NCBI GenBank assembly: GCA_035516035.1
Contig: DATJAS010000007.1
Span: 1 to 28,972, forward strand
Source: Fen-1273 sp035516035
GTDB lineage: Bacteria; Bacteroidota; Ignavibacteria; UBA10030; UBA6906
Length of the DNA: 28,972 nt
Reading direction: 5' to 3'
Part shown: in pieces, positions 14,891 through 23,337 of the stretch
Layout: each line of letters opens with the position of its first letter
Numbering within the stretch: position 1 is the first letter of the stretch
Position numbers and translations under genes: made by a program
The notes under the pieces: generated by a model
Databases searched by the model: none
The model's input: the letters and a program-made list of their open reading frames with translations, nothing else
Told to the model about the DNA's origin: nothing

Positions 14891-16222
14891 TCAAGTCGTG
14901 GACGATGGTAACAAATGCCGGGAGTCGTGTCTCCGTTGTGATGCCTTCAGGGCTGTAAAGACCGCGCCCCAGTCGCCGTCAAACATCATGACGGGGACGC
15001 GGAGACGCTCTTCAACCTGGGGGAGCGTGACATCGTCGAGGAGCAGCCCGTCCGCGTTCACGATATCGGGGGGGAGAAGCAGGAGGTCACCGCAATCCTC
15101 CTCTTCCAGCGCAGAATATAGACATTTCCCGGAAAGAAGTCCAGCAACGGTGACGCTCCGGCCGAAGAGCACGTTGGGCACGACGCGCGTTCGGACATCC
15201 AGGTTCCCCACGCGTCCCAGTCTCCCGGCCACCGTCCTGGTGATGAACGGCGCGGCAAGCTCACCCGTGACAAGCGTCAGCCGCTTCCGGGCGCGCAGCC
15301 GGACAGGGAATGACGCTGATTGTGCGCGAAAGTCTGCGAGGAACTTCCGGACGAGCCCCACGCCGTTTTCGATCTGCGGAAAACCGTCATACGCGGCCGC
15401 GGCCGGTAGAGGGCGACTGGCCAGGAGGTAGAATTCATCGGAGGGATAGACGAAAGCACGCCGGATCGACCGGCGGAACTCCTTCTGCCACACCTGGACG
15501 GCGTCAAGGAGGCGGGACGCGTACGCACCGTCAACCCTGGCGAGCCCTGTAAGCCCGAACCTGTGGTCTGTGAGGCCCACGGGGACGATCGCCAGCGAGA
15601 CCACATGCTCGCGGAAACGGTAGAGGTCCCGCACAGTCCGCTCGAGCACATCGCCGTCGTTGATTCCCGGACAGAGGACGATCTGCGTATGCATGTCGAT
15701 CCCGCCGTCGTGCAGGAGAGCGATCTTCTCCAGGATCCTGTCGTCCTTCTTCAGGCCCATCAGCCGCGCGCGGACGCCGGGGTCCGTGACGTGCACCGAG
15801 ATATACTGCGGGGAGAGCCGCTGGTCAATAATCCGCTGCAGGATCGCCGGCCCGGCGTTCGTCATCGTCGTGTAGTTGCCGTACATGAACGAGAGACGGT
15901 AGTCGCCGTCGCGGAAATAGAGCCCCGTCCGCAGCCCCCTGGGATTCTGGTCGACAAAACAGAATATGCAGTCGTTCCCGCAGGAGAGAACCCGCATCTC
16001 CTCAAACTCGAGCCCGAGGCCTTCCCCGTCCTCCTTCTCGATGTCGAAGATCGTCACATCGCCGTCACGGGCAACCTTGAGCGTGACACTGGCGTCGGAC
16101 TCGTGGAACCTGTAATCAATACTGTCGAGGACGCGGTGTCCGTTGATCTCCAGCAGCTCGTCCCCCTCCCGGATCCCGAGCTCTCCGGCGATGCCGGACG
16201 GCTCAACGGCCGTGATCTTCAT
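14891..16222 (-). CDS. DUF512 radical-SAM protein with N-terminal PDZ-like domain
   Basis: This 443-residue protein begins with a PDZ-like segment (EPSGIAGELGIREGDELLEI, then NG). A radical-SAM cluster motif C81-x3-C85-x2-C88 follows in CGNDCIFCFVDQNPRGLR. The middle continues as a TIM-barrel-like region (FMYGNYTTMTN, ISVHVTDPGVRARLMG, MHTQIVLCPGINDG). The C-terminal half matches DUF512, with YPSDEFYLLA and a final segment containing PPDIVNADGLLLDD. Its reaction is unknown to me. The ATG at 16222 overlaps the mtaB stop (ATGA), so the longer upstream open frame to 16777 is a shadow. Coupling to mtaB hints at RNA or cofactor chemistry but proves nothing. Confidence 0.9.
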   Translation of the reverse strand: MKITAVEPSGIAGELGIREGDELLEINGHRVLDSIDYRFHESDASVTLKVARDGDVTIFDIEKEDGEGLGLEFEEMRVLSCGNDCIFCFVDQNPRGLRTGLYFRDGDYRLSFMYGNYTTMTNAGPAILQRIIDQRLSPQYISVHVTDPGVRARLMGLKKDDRILEKIALLHDGGIDMHTQIVLCPGINDGDVLERTVRDLYRFREHVVSLAIVPVGLTDHRFGLTGLARVDGAYASRLLDAVQVWQKEFRRSIRRAFVYPSDEFYLLASRPLPAAAAYDGFPQIENGVGLVRKFLADFRAQSASFPVRLRARKRLTLVTGELAAPFITRTVAGRLGRVGNLDVRTRVVPNVLFGRSVTVAGLLSGKCLYSALEEEDCGDLLLLPPDIVNADGLLLDDVTLPQVEERLRVPVMMFDGDWGAVFTALKASQRRHDSRHLLPSSTT

Positions 16223-17541
16223 CGCGCGCTCCCGGGCGCTACACGCCCCGTACACCGTTCCCCATCGCTCGCATCGATGGCCACGTCGACGATCGCATTG
16301 GCCGGGGCCTCCTCCGCACCGACGGCCACGCGGACGTAGTTTCCGGTAAACCCGCACCGGCACCCGTCCTCCTCGTCCGCTTCCAGCAGAACGGGGACGG
16401 TCTTCCCGACCATGCGCCGGTGGAATTCCGCCTTCTTCCGGAGGCCGATGCCCCGGAGTATCGCGCTCCGCTCTGCGCGCACTCCCGGCGGCACGTGCGC
16501 GCCTGAGCCCGCGGCGGGCGTCCCTGGTCGCTCTGAGTAGGCAAAGACGTGGAGATAGGAAACGGGAAGGTCGGCCAGGAAGGCACATGTCTCGCGGAAA
16601 TGCGCGTCGGATTCCCCCGGGAACCCGACGATGACGTCGGCGCCGATGCCGCATTCGGGAATATGGTCGAGCACCGCGTGGATGCGCTCCGCGTAGCGCT
16701 CTGTCGTGTACCGGCGCCGCATGGCGCGGAGCGTCTCGTTGGAGCCGCTCTGCAGCGGGATGTGGAGGTGCCGGCACATCGTCTCACGCGAGGCGATGAA
16801 CCGGATGATGTCGTCCGTGAGGAGGTTGGGCTCGATCGAGCTGACGCGGAGCCGCTCGAGTCCGCTGATAGCGGCCAGTGCCTCCAGGAGGCTCAGGAGC
16901 CCCCCTCCCGGGGCCTTCCCGTAGTCGCCCACGTTGACGCCCGTGAGCACGATCTCCCTGTAGCCGCCGGCGACGAGCGCCTCGGCCTGCCGGACGGTCT
17001 CAGGGATCGGCTGGCTCCTCGAGGGGCCTCGCGCAGCCGGGATGGTGCAAAATGTGCATGAGTAGTCACACCCGTCCTGCACTTTCAGGAACGCCCTGGT
17101 CCGTCCCCCGGCCTCCGTCGTCCAGGCGGGGGCGAACTCCGTGGCACAGTCGATTGCGCCGACATGTACCTGCGGGTTGGGTTGCTTTGCCGGGAAACCA
17201 GCAACGAGGGAGGCGATTCCATGTTTCTCCCGCGTCCCCACGACGAAATCGACCCCCTCGATCGACGCCACCTCTTCGGGGCGAAGCTGCGCGTAGCATC
17301 CCGTCACCACGACGACGGAGCCGGGCGACGCGCGGAGCGAACGCCGGATGAGCTGCCGGCACTCCCTGTCCGCGTGGGCGGTGACGCTGCACGTGTTGAT
17401 CAGCGTGAGATCGGCCGGCGCACCGAACTCCACGGGCGTGAAACCGCGCTCGAAGAACTGCTTCCCCAGGGAAGAGGTCTCCGCGAAGTTCAGCTTGCAG
17501 CCGAGCGTCGTCAGCGCGATCGTTGGCATCGTCCCCGCCAT
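16219..17541 (-). CDS. mtaB: tRNA t6A37 methylthiotransferase
   Basis: MtaB adds a methylthio group to C2 of N6-threonylcarbamoyladenosine at position 37 of ANN-decoding tRNAs. The 440-residue protein has the UPF0004 cluster cysteines C15 (LGCKLN), C51 (INTCSVTAHAD) and C82 (VTGCYAQ). The radical-SAM cysteines C158/C162/C165 are in CDYSCTFCTIPAARG. A TRAM-like segment near the end holds GRTVPVLLE-type residues. The C-x-V-T-x-x-A-D pattern separates it from MiaB and RimO. ATGs at 17541 and 17529 are both possible. The first lies only five bases beyond a terminator T tract. It is the first gene of the long minus-strand run to cbiO. Confidence 0.94.
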   Translation of the reverse strand: MAGTMPTIALTTLGCKLNFAETSSLGKQFFERGFTPVEFGAPADLTLINTCSVTAHADRECRQLIRRSLRASPGSVVVVTGCYAQLRPEEVASIEGVDFVVGTREKHGIASLVAGFPAKQPNPQVHVGAIDCATEFAPAWTTEAGGRTRAFLKVQDGCDYSCTFCTIPAARGPSRSQPIPETVRQAEALVAGGYREIVLTGVNVGDYGKAPGGGLLSLLEALAAISGLERLRVSSIEPNLLTDDIIRFIASRETMCRHLHIPLQSGSNETLRAMRRRYTTERYAERIHAVLDHIPECGIGADVIVGFPGESDAHFRETCAFLADLPVSYLHVFAYSERPGTPAAGSGAHVPPGVRAERSAILRGIGLRKKAEFHRRMVGKTVPVLLEADEEDGCRCGFTGNYVRVAVGAEEAPANAIVDVAIDASDGERCTGRVAPGSAR

Positions 17542-17546
17542 ATATG

Positions 17547-17578
17547 AAAAGAGCTGCCCTGCAGCGGGCAGCTCTTTT
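17547..17578 (-). terminator. Terminator after rpsA, immediately before mtaB
   Basis: A perfect 13-bp stem (17547-17559 with 17566-17578) closes a six-base loop. It has A and T runs at its outer ends, so it could act in both directions. It lies 24 bases after the rpsA stop on the minus strand. Its final T is five bases from the mtaB ATG at 17541. Confidence 0.85.
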
Positions 17579-17602
17579 CCCGTTCTCCGCCTGTGCGGTG
17601 CG

Positions 17603-19384
17603 TCAGTTCTCCGTCGGGATCGACGTATCTCCGGCGGGCGCCACGCCCGTGATCGTCGCCGCGTCGCCGATCGTCGAGGGAGCCAGGCGGTGCTGCGCCA
17701 TGTAGTCCTCCAGGATCTTCGACTCCTTCCCTTTCAGGAACTCGACGGCCGAGAGCACGATCTTCTTGGTGTCTTTGTCGAACTCCACCACCTTCAGCGG
17801 CAGCGCGTCCCCGACCTTGAACTTGTCCGGGATGTTCTTGACCTGCGTGGTGGAGAGCTGCGAGACGGGCACGAATCCGTCCACACCCAGCGGCAGCTCT
17901 ACGATGACGCCCTTCTCGATGATCCGGACGATCTTCCCTTCCACCTCGGTCCCGACCCGGTACTGGTCGCCGAACCGGTCCCACGGGTTCTCCTCGATCT
18001 GCTTGTGCCCCAGGGAAATGCGCCGCTGCGCGACGTCCACGCCCAGGATCACCACCTCCAGCTCGTCCCCCTTCTTCACGATTTCGCCCGGGTGGCGGAC
18101 TTTCTTCGTCCACGAGAGGTCCGAGATGTGCACCAGCCCGTCCACCCCCTGCTCCAGCTCCACGAAGACGCCGAAGTTGGTCAGGTTGCGCACGATGCCC
18201 CTGTGCCGCGACCCTTCCGGGTACTTCTGCATGAGCGTGAGCCAGGGATCGGGCTCAAGCTGCTTGATCCCGAGCGAGAGCTTCTTCGCGTCCTTGTCGA
18301 GGCTCAGGATGATGGCGTCGACCATCTGTCCCATCGACACCACCTGCGAGGGATGCTTGATGTGCTGCGTCCAGCTCATCTCCGAAATGTGGATGAGCCC
18401 CTCGATCCCCTTCTCGATCTCCACGAACGCGCCGTAATCGGCAAGCGACACGACCTTGCCCACGACCTTCGTGCCGACGGGGTACTTGTCCTGGATGTTC
18501 TCCCACGGGTGCGGCTGAAGCTGCTTGTAGCCCAGCGAGATCCTCTTCTTCTCCTGGTCGAAGTCGAGCACGACGACGTTGATCGTCTGGTCCAGCTTGA
18601 CGATCTCTGACGGATGGTTGATCCTCCCCCAGGAGAGGTCCGTGATGTGAACGAGGCCGTCCACGCCCCCCAGGTCGACGAAGACGCCGAAGTCGGTGAT
18701 GGCCTTGACCGTCCCTTCGAGGATCTGCCCTTTCTCCAGGCTCTCGATGATCGCCTTGCGCTGGCCCGACATCTCCTCTTCGACGAGGATCTTGTGGCTG
18801 ACCACGACGTTTTCGGAGGGGTGATTGATCTTCACGACGCGGAAATCCATCGTCTTGCCGATGAAGGCGTCGAAGTCGCGCACCGGGCGCACGTCGATCT
18901 GCGACCCCGGGAGGAAGGCGTCGATGCCGAGCAGGTCCACCACGATCCCGCCCTTGATCCGGCGCACGCAGCGGCCCTGGAGCACTTCCCCGGTTTCGAA
19001 CGACTTTGTGACCCTTTCCCAGATGCGCATGAAATCGGCGCGCTTTCGGGAAAGGACCAGCTGGCCCTCCTTGTTTTCGACGGCCTCGAGGAAGACCTCG
19101 ATCTCGTCGCCAACCTTCAGCTCGTCCCGGTTCTTGAACTCACCGAGCGGTACGTTGCCCTCGGACTTGAACCCGATATCGACCGTCACCTCGGTCTCGC
19201 CGATGTAGACGATGCGTCCCTTGACGATTTCCCCTTCGCTGATCTTGCCGAGCGTCCCTTCGTACATCTTCGTCATGTCCTTGCGCTCGGTGTCGCCGTA
19301 TTCGTGGTCACCGATCGCCATCCGCCGTGTCAGACCGCTCATCGCCTTCGGTGCCTCTTTCGTCGCGTGGGTTGCTTCAGCCAT
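17603..19384 (-). CDS. rpsA: 30S ribosomal protein S1
   Basis: This 593-residue protein contains six S1 RNA-binding domains. The first begins near residue 50 (GEIVKGRIVYIGETEVTVDI) and domains 3-6 carry the strongest motifs: VDGLVHITDLSW, IEGLIHISEMSW, VDGLVHISDLSW and VDGFVPVSQLS. S1 binds mRNA on the 30S subunit and helps initiation. The length and six-domain form fit Gram-negative-type S1. The first 40 residues and the last 20 are low-complexity tails. AGGAGG lies four bases before the ATG. The order cmk-ispH-rpsA recurs in several phyla. A hairpin at 19410-19429 in the leader could matter for autoregulation. Confidence 0.97.
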   Translation of the reverse strand: MAEATHATKEAPKAMSGLTRRMAIGDHEYGDTERKDMTKMYEGTLGKISEGEIVKGRIVYIGETEVTVDIGFKSEGNVPLGEFKNRDELKVGDEIEVFLEAVENKEGQLVLSRKRADFMRIWERVTKSFETGEVLQGRCVRRIKGGIVVDLLGIDAFLPGSQIDVRPVRDFDAFIGKTMDFRVVKINHPSENVVVSHKILVEEEMSGQRKAIIESLEKGQILEGTVKAITDFGVFVDLGGVDGLVHITDLSWGRINHPSEIVKLDQTINVVVLDFDQEKKRISLGYKQLQPHPWENIQDKYPVGTKVVGKVVSLADYGAFVEIEKGIEGLIHISEMSWTQHIKHPSQVVSMGQMVDAIILSLDKDAKKLSLGIKQLEPDPWLTLMQKYPEGSRHRGIVRNLTNFGVFVELEQGVDGLVHISDLSWTKKVRHPGEIVKKGDELEVVILGVDVAQRRISLGHKQIEENPWDRFGDQYRVGTEVEGKIVRIIEKGVIVELPLGVDGFVPVSQLSTTQVKNIPDKFKVGDALPLKVVEFDKDTKKIVLSAVEFLKGKESKILEDYMAQHRLAPSTIGDAATITGVAPAGDTSIPTEN

Positions 19385-19409
19385 TCATCCTCCTGCTGTG
19401 TGACATACC

Positions 19410-19429
19410 GTCCCGGTCTGATCCGGGAC
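19410..19429 (-). promoter_or_regulatory. Hairpin in the rpsA leader
   Basis: A perfect 7-bp inverted repeat, GTCCCGG with CCGGGAC and a six-base loop, lies about 20 bases upstream of the rpsA AGGAGG. No T tract follows, so it is not a terminator. An S1 autoregulatory role is possible but unproven. Confidence 0.4.
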
Positions 19430-19523
19430 TTTGCCTTCCCCCGCCGCGCCGGCCGCCGCCGCCGTCATCGGTGCGGTGCGATCCTCGCCGCGGAAGAAAC
19501 CTCTTGTTGTTGGACGGGTATGG

Positions 19524-20423
19524 TTATTTAGTGATGACGGAACTTTCGTGCATGCGTTCAATCGCCCGGGCGACGTCTTCCATGAGCCACTGCGGTGTGG
19601 ACGTCGCACCGCTCACGCCGACGGTGGCTGCGCCGGCGAACCAGGCCGGGTCGAGCCCCCCTTCGTCTTCGGTGAAATATGTCTTCGGGTTGGCCTCGCG
19701 GCACACTCCCAGGAGCACCTTCCCGTTGGACGATTCTTTTCCCGCCACGAACACCACCACGTCGTTCGCGCGGGCGAACTCCCGCAGCTTCTGATCGCGC
19801 CCGGAGACCTGGCCGCAGATCGTGTCCTTGGCGTGAAAGTCGATCGCCGACTCTTCGAACGTGCCGACCACGAACTCCGCGATCCGCCGCCTGAGGGCGT
19901 CCGCGATCGCGTAAAACGTCGGCTTGTCCATCGTCGTCTGGGAAAAGAGCACCGTCTTCCGCGAGGCGTCGACCTGCTCCGCCTCCGCGACGCTCCGGAC
20001 GACGACGGCTTCGCCGTTGGTCTGTCCCAGGAGCCCGATCACCTCGGCGTGGTCTTTCTTGCCGAAGATGACGACCTGGTACCCCTGGTCGTGAAATTTC
20101 CGGATCCGCTCCTGGACCTTCGTGACGACGGGACAGGTCGCGTCGATGAGCGTGACCCCGTGCTGCCGGGCCAGCGCGTACGTCGACGGGGGCTCGCCGT
20201 GTGCGCGGATCAGGACCCGCTTTCCCGCCAGCGCGGGGATCTGGTCGCGCGTTACCGTCGTGAGGCCTTCCGCCTCGAGCCGCCCGGTCTCCCGGGGATT
20301 GTGGATCACCGGGCCGAGCGAGTAGAGCGGCCCCGAACTCTTCAGCTCGTCTTCCGCAATGTCGATCGTCCGCACCACGCCCCAGCAGAAGCCGGAGTGC
20401 TTATCCACCGTCACCCTGATCAC
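19524..20423 (-). CDS. ispH: 4-hydroxy-3-methylbut-2-enyl diphosphate reductase
   Basis: IspH is the last enzyme of the MEP isoprenoid pathway, an iron-sulfur protein giving IPP and DMAPP from HMBPP. The 299-residue sequence has the three cluster cysteines: Cys13 in SGFCWGV, Cys97 in DATCPVV, and Cys203 in DTICGQVSGRDQ. It also has His75 in RAHGEPP and Glu127 in HAEVIGLLGQTNGE, plus SGATSTPQWL near the end. The length is typical. The start is GTG at 20423 and overlaps the cmk stop (GTGA). It indicates that the organism makes isoprenoids by the MEP route. Confidence 0.96.
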   Translation of the reverse strand: MIRVTVDKHSGFCWGVVRTIDIAEDELKSSGPLYSLGPVIHNPRETGRLEAEGLTTVTRDQIPALAGKRVLIRAHGEPPSTYALARQHGVTLIDATCPVVTKVQERIRKFHDQGYQVVIFGKKDHAEVIGLLGQTNGEAVVVRSVAEAEQVDASRKTVLFSQTTMDKPTFYAIADALRRRIAEFVVGTFEESAIDFHAKDTICGQVSGRDQKLREFARANDVVVFVAGKESSNGKVLLGVCREANPKTYFTEDEGGLDPAWFAGAATVGVSGATSTPQWLMEDVARAIERMHESSVITK

Positions 20424-21109
20424 GCCCCCGTTCCCTCCAGTTCGCCCCGCACTCTCTCGACGACCGCGCGCACCTGGTCGTCGATCGTCATGTCCGAGGT
20501 GTCGATCTCGATCGCGTCCTCGGCCTTCCTCAACGGGCTCTCCTCCCGCGTGGAGTCGAGCCTGTCCCGTTCCCGGATCTCGGCCATCAGCTCGCCGAAC
20601 TCCGGCGAATCTCCCCGTGCGCGGAGCTCCTCGCGCCGGCGACGGGCGCGGGCTTCGATGCCCGCCGTCATAAAGAACTTCACGTCCGCATCGGGGAAGA
20701 CGACGGTCCCGATGTCCCTCCCCTCGAGCACGATTCCGCCCGCGGCGCCCATCGTCCTCTGCTCGCGGACCATCGCCTCGCGCACGGCCCGGTGCCTGCT
20801 CACCGCGCTCACCGCGCGGGTGACTTCGGGAGTCCGGATCTCGGCGGTGACATCTTCGCCGTCGAGCAGCACGCGGATCGCCGGCCCGTCCCGCCGCAAC
20901 GCAACGTGTGTGGATTCCAGCAGGTGACCGATGCGGGCGGCGTCAGCAGGAGACAGACCCGTGCGGAGGACCTTCAGCGTTACCGCCCGGTACATCGCCC
21001 CCGTGTCTACGTGCAGATATCCCAGCTTCTCCGCGACGAGCCTGGCCGTGGTGCTCTTCCCCGAGGCCGCGGGGCCGTCGATGGCGATGACCAGATTCCT
21101 TCGGCTCAA
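20420..21109 (-). CDS. cmk: Cytidylate kinase
   Basis: Cmk phosphorylates CMP and dCMP with ATP. The protein has the P-loop IDGPAASGKSTTARLVAEKL near its start, YLHVDTGAMYRA, and the C-terminal RDRLDSTREESPLRKAEDAI motif, all typical of the family. No ATG or GTG is available. I chose TTG at 21109 (MSRRNLVIAIDGP, 229 residues) because it gives the usual N-terminus. Another TTG at 21145 would add 12 hydrophobic residues, and neither has a clear Shine-Dalgarno. It is the first gene of cmk-ispH-rpsA and diverges from the SpoU gene. Confidence 0.92.
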   Translation of the reverse strand: MSRRNLVIAIDGPAASGKSTTARLVAEKLGYLHVDTGAMYRAVTLKVLRTGLSPADAARIGHLLESTHVALRRDGPAIRVLLDGEDVTAEIRTPEVTRAVSAVSRHRAVREAMVREQRTMGAAGGIVLEGRDIGTVVFPDADVKFFMTAGIEARARRRREELRARGDSPEFGELMAEIRERDRLDSTREESPLRKAEDAIEIDTSDMTIDDQVRAVVERVRGELEGTGA

Positions 21110-21185
21110 GAACCAATCGCAAAAATGGAACAGAAATATACGCAATTAGCGATGAGCGCGCAAGGGGTGGCAAAAACGCCATCCC

Positions 21186-21200
21186 CTGCATATATTGCAG
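21186..21200. promoter_or_regulatory. Palindrome in the cmk / SpoU divergent promoter region
   Basis: CTGCA-TATAT-TGCAG is a perfect 5+5+5 palindrome with an AT-rich core in the 119-base divergent gap. The core could act as a -10 on either strand (TATATT on plus with a weak TGGCAA 17 bases upstream). No well-formed promoter could be assigned. Confidence 0.35.
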
Positions 21201-21228
21201 CGTTTTTCAGCGCAAACTGGGGAGATTT

Positions 21229-21768
21229 GTGAGAAAACTGACCCACGAGGAGCTTCTCGCCAGGAGCGTGCCGCCCGGTGAGGCTTCCACAAGGCCCCGG
21301 AGCCCCGTGGCCGGGATGCTCGACAACATCAGGAGCCTCTACAACGTCGGGTCGATGTTCCGCTCGTCGGACGGGGCGTTCATCCGCCGGCTCTATCTCT
21401 GCGGGTACACGCCCGTCCCTCCCAGGGGAGAAATCGACAAGACCGCGCTCGGGGCGACACGCACGGTCCCCTGGCTCCACTTCCGCAATCCGCTGGAGGC
21501 TGTGGCGCACGCGCGCGCCGACGGGATGAAGATCTGCGTGCTGGAACACACCAACCGCAGCGCGTCCGTGTACGAGCTTACGCGCGAGGCGTTTCCGCTC
21601 TGCCTGGTGGTGGGGAACGAGCTGACAGGCGTCTCGGGCGCCGTGATCGAGGCGGCCGACATGGCCGTCGAGATCCCCATGCACGGCGTCAAGCAGTCGC
21701 TCAACGCGGCCGTGGCGTACGGCGTTGCCCTGTTCGAGCTGATGCGCGTCCTGCGCGGGACTACTTGA
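21229..21768 (+). CDS. SpoU/TrmH-family RNA 2'-O-methyltransferase
   Basis: This 179-residue SPOUT enzyme transfers a methyl group from SAM to a ribose 2'-OH of tRNA or rRNA. The target is not determinable here. All three motifs are present: motif 1 DNIRSLYNVGSMFRSSDG near residues 32-49, motif 2 LCLVVGNELTGVS, and motif 3 IPMHGVKQSLNAAVAYGV near the end. It lacks the extra N-terminal substrate-binding domain of RlmB/TsnR types, so it is a minimal single-domain form. The start is GTG at 21229 with GGGGAG four bases upstream. Its 3' end overlaps the convergent AlbA_2 gene by eight bases. Confidence 0.92.
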   Translation: MRKLTHEELLARSVPPGEASTRPRSPVAGMLDNIRSLYNVGSMFRSSDGAFIRRLYLCGYTPVPPRGEIDKTALGATRTVPWLHFRNPLEAVAHARADGMKICVLEHTNRSASVYELTREAFPLCLVVGNELTGVSGAVIEAADMAVEIPMHGVKQSLNAAVAYGVALFELMRVLRGTT

Positions 21769-22432
21769 GGACGTCGTAGGCCAGCGTGAAGAAGTCGTTC
21801 CGCTCCAGCGTGTGGATCCGCACGACGCCGGCCCTGACCAGCGACACGAGGATGCGCGAGGAGCGCTGTTCGGAAATGTTCACCAGCGCGGCGAACTCCC
21901 TGGCGGTGATCCGCTCGTGCTGGTCGAGATACTGGAAGAGCCGCTTTTCGTTCTCGCCGATCTCGATGTGCATGGGAGGGGAGTCCGGACGCTCGTCGCG
22001 CAGGATTTTGACCACCTCCTTGCTCGCCATCATCGTCTTGTCGTTGACGCGGATGAAGACCTTGGTCTCGTCCTCGCTCTGCGTGTTCCCGTTGCTGTTG
22101 CCGGTAAAGAAGTGCGGCTTGTCGCGGCTCTCCTCGACGTAGACTACGATCACGTCCTTCCCGTCAAACGCCACGATGTCGATATTGGGCTCGATGCCTG
22201 GAAAGCAGAACTCGCTTGCAGCCTGGCGTATGAGGTCCACCTCGCTCTTCTCGCTCTCAACGCCGACCACGGACCCGTCGTCGTCGACGCCGAAGAGGAT
22301 GTGCCCCCCCTTGGTGTTGGCGAAGGCGATGAGCGCGCGGGCGATTTTCTCGGGGGTCGTCACCTTCCGCTTGAACTCGATCTCGAATCCCTCCCCCTCA
22401 TCAATGAGCCTGGTGACGTCCTTATAGTCCAT
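21761..22432 (-). CDS. AlbA_2-type (Schlafen-like) putative DNA-binding/ATP-binding regulator with winged helix
   Basis: The 223-residue protein has an N-terminal AlbA_2 (divergent AAA_4) domain at about 10-120: EGEGFEIEFKRKV, IARALIAFANTKGGHILFGV, DDDGSVVGV, and KVFIRVNDKTMMAS. The C-terminal 70 residues look like a winged helix (ITAREFAALVNISEQRSSRI, then LVSLVRAGVVRIHTL). Such proteins are usually annotated as transcriptional regulators or ATP-binding proteins, and the target is unknown. ATG at 22432 is preferred to 22447 because GGGGGAG precedes it. It overlaps the end of mtgA by 11 bases. It may be co-transcribed with mtgA, ruvX and the RelA/SpoT gene. Confidence 0.85.
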   Translation of the reverse strand: MDYKDVTRLIDEGEGFEIEFKRKVTTPEKIARALIAFANTKGGHILFGVDDDGSVVGVESEKSEVDLIRQAASEFCFPGIEPNIDIVAFDGKDVIVVYVEESRDKPHFFTGNSNGNTQSEDETKVFIRVNDKTMMASKEVVKILRDERPDSPPMHIEIGENEKRLFQYLDQHERITAREFAALVNISEQRSSRILVSLVRAGVVRIHTLERNDFFTLAYDVLK

Positions 22433-23255
22433 GCGCTCCCCCTTCATCGGTGTCCGCCGTGTCCGTCTCAGGCAGCGGCGTAAGGTCGAATGCCGCGCTG
22501 TCGACGGCAGCGGGCGAAGGCGCCGCGGCGGCGGAGTCGGCGCGCGGTACCATGCTGCGGGCTTCCATCCGGTCCAGGACGATCCCGGTGCGCCGGCTCA
22601 CGTACCGCCCGTCCCCGTCCGGCCTGTGGCGGAGCGGGCTCGGGATCACCGCCGCAAGCCGGGCTCCCTCGTCCAGCGTGAGGGCGGAGGCGGTTTTCCC
22701 GAAATAGGTCTCCGCCGCGGCGTCGATGCCGAAGATCCCCGGCCCCCATTCGACGATGTTCATGTAGATCTCGAGAATCCGCTCCTTCGACAGCTCGTGC
22801 TCCAGCAGCTCCGTGATGATCAGCTCCTTGAGCTTCCGCACCGGGTCCTTGGATGTCGAGAGGAATAGATTCTTCGCCACCTGCTGCGTGATCGTGCTCG
22901 CCCCTCGCGCGGCGCGGCGCTCATGGATGTCCTTCGCGATCGACTCCCGGACCTCGAACCAGTCCACGCCCCCGTGCGTGAAGAACGTACCGTCCTCCGC
23001 GACGATCACCGCATCGATGACGTGCCGCGGTATCCGCTCCAGGGGAATCCACCGCTGTGTGATCCGGTACGGCTTCCCGGCGGCGCGCGCCTCGGCCATC
23101 CGCTGGCGCATGAGCGCCGTCGTCACAGGGTTGTCCCTGCCGAGCCGGGCGATGTCGAACCAGGGGATCGTCGCCAGCTCTGCAGCGACCAGGAAGAGGA
23201 GCACGAGCAGGACGCTCTTCACCCGGTGGGCGCGGATCCACCTGAAGGCGCGCAC
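22422..23255 (-). CDS. mtgA: Monofunctional peptidoglycan glycosyltransferase
   Basis: This 277-residue GT51 enzyme polymerises lipid II into glycan strands at the membrane. A short cytoplasmic segment is followed by one helix (SVLLVLLFLVAAELATI). The GT51 motifs follow: AEDGTFFTHGGVDW (Glu87 catalytic), RGASTITQQVAKNLFLS at about 117-133, KLKELIITELLE, and IVEWGPGIFGIDAAAETYFG. No transpeptidase domain is present, so it is the MtgA type. The last 40 residues (Ala-, Ser- and Asp-rich) extend beyond the domain and look disordered. The start is GTG at 23255 without a clear Shine-Dalgarno. Confidence 0.95.
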   Translation of the reverse strand: MRAFRWIRAHRVKSVLLVLLFLVAAELATIPWFDIARLGRDNPVTTALMRQRMAEARAAGKPYRITQRWIPLERIPRHVIDAVIVAEDGTFFTHGGVDWFEVRESIAKDIHERRAARGASTITQQVAKNLFLSTSKDPVRKLKELIITELLEHELSKERILEIYMNIVEWGPGIFGIDAAAETYFGKTASALTLDEGARLAAVIPSPLRHRPDGDGRYVSRRTGIVLDRMEARSMVPRADSAAAAPSPAAVDSAAFDLTPLPETDTADTDEGGAHGL

Positions 23256-23337
23256 GGGAAGCGACGCTGATGACCCTTGAGGTGACGATGAGCCGGCGGA
23301 GCGTGTGCCATCTGCCGGGCCGCCGCCCGGCGTCTGC

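Noticed and set aside
16223..16777. N-terminal extension of the DUF512 frame
   Set aside because: The region codes for MtaB in another frame, and the ATGA overlap at 16219-16222 gives the natural start.
17348..19531. Long plus-strand open frames (420 and 305 residues) opposite mtaB and rpsA
   Set aside because: They are the antisense of S1 domain repeats, rich in VDL/DDV, with no recognisable domain.
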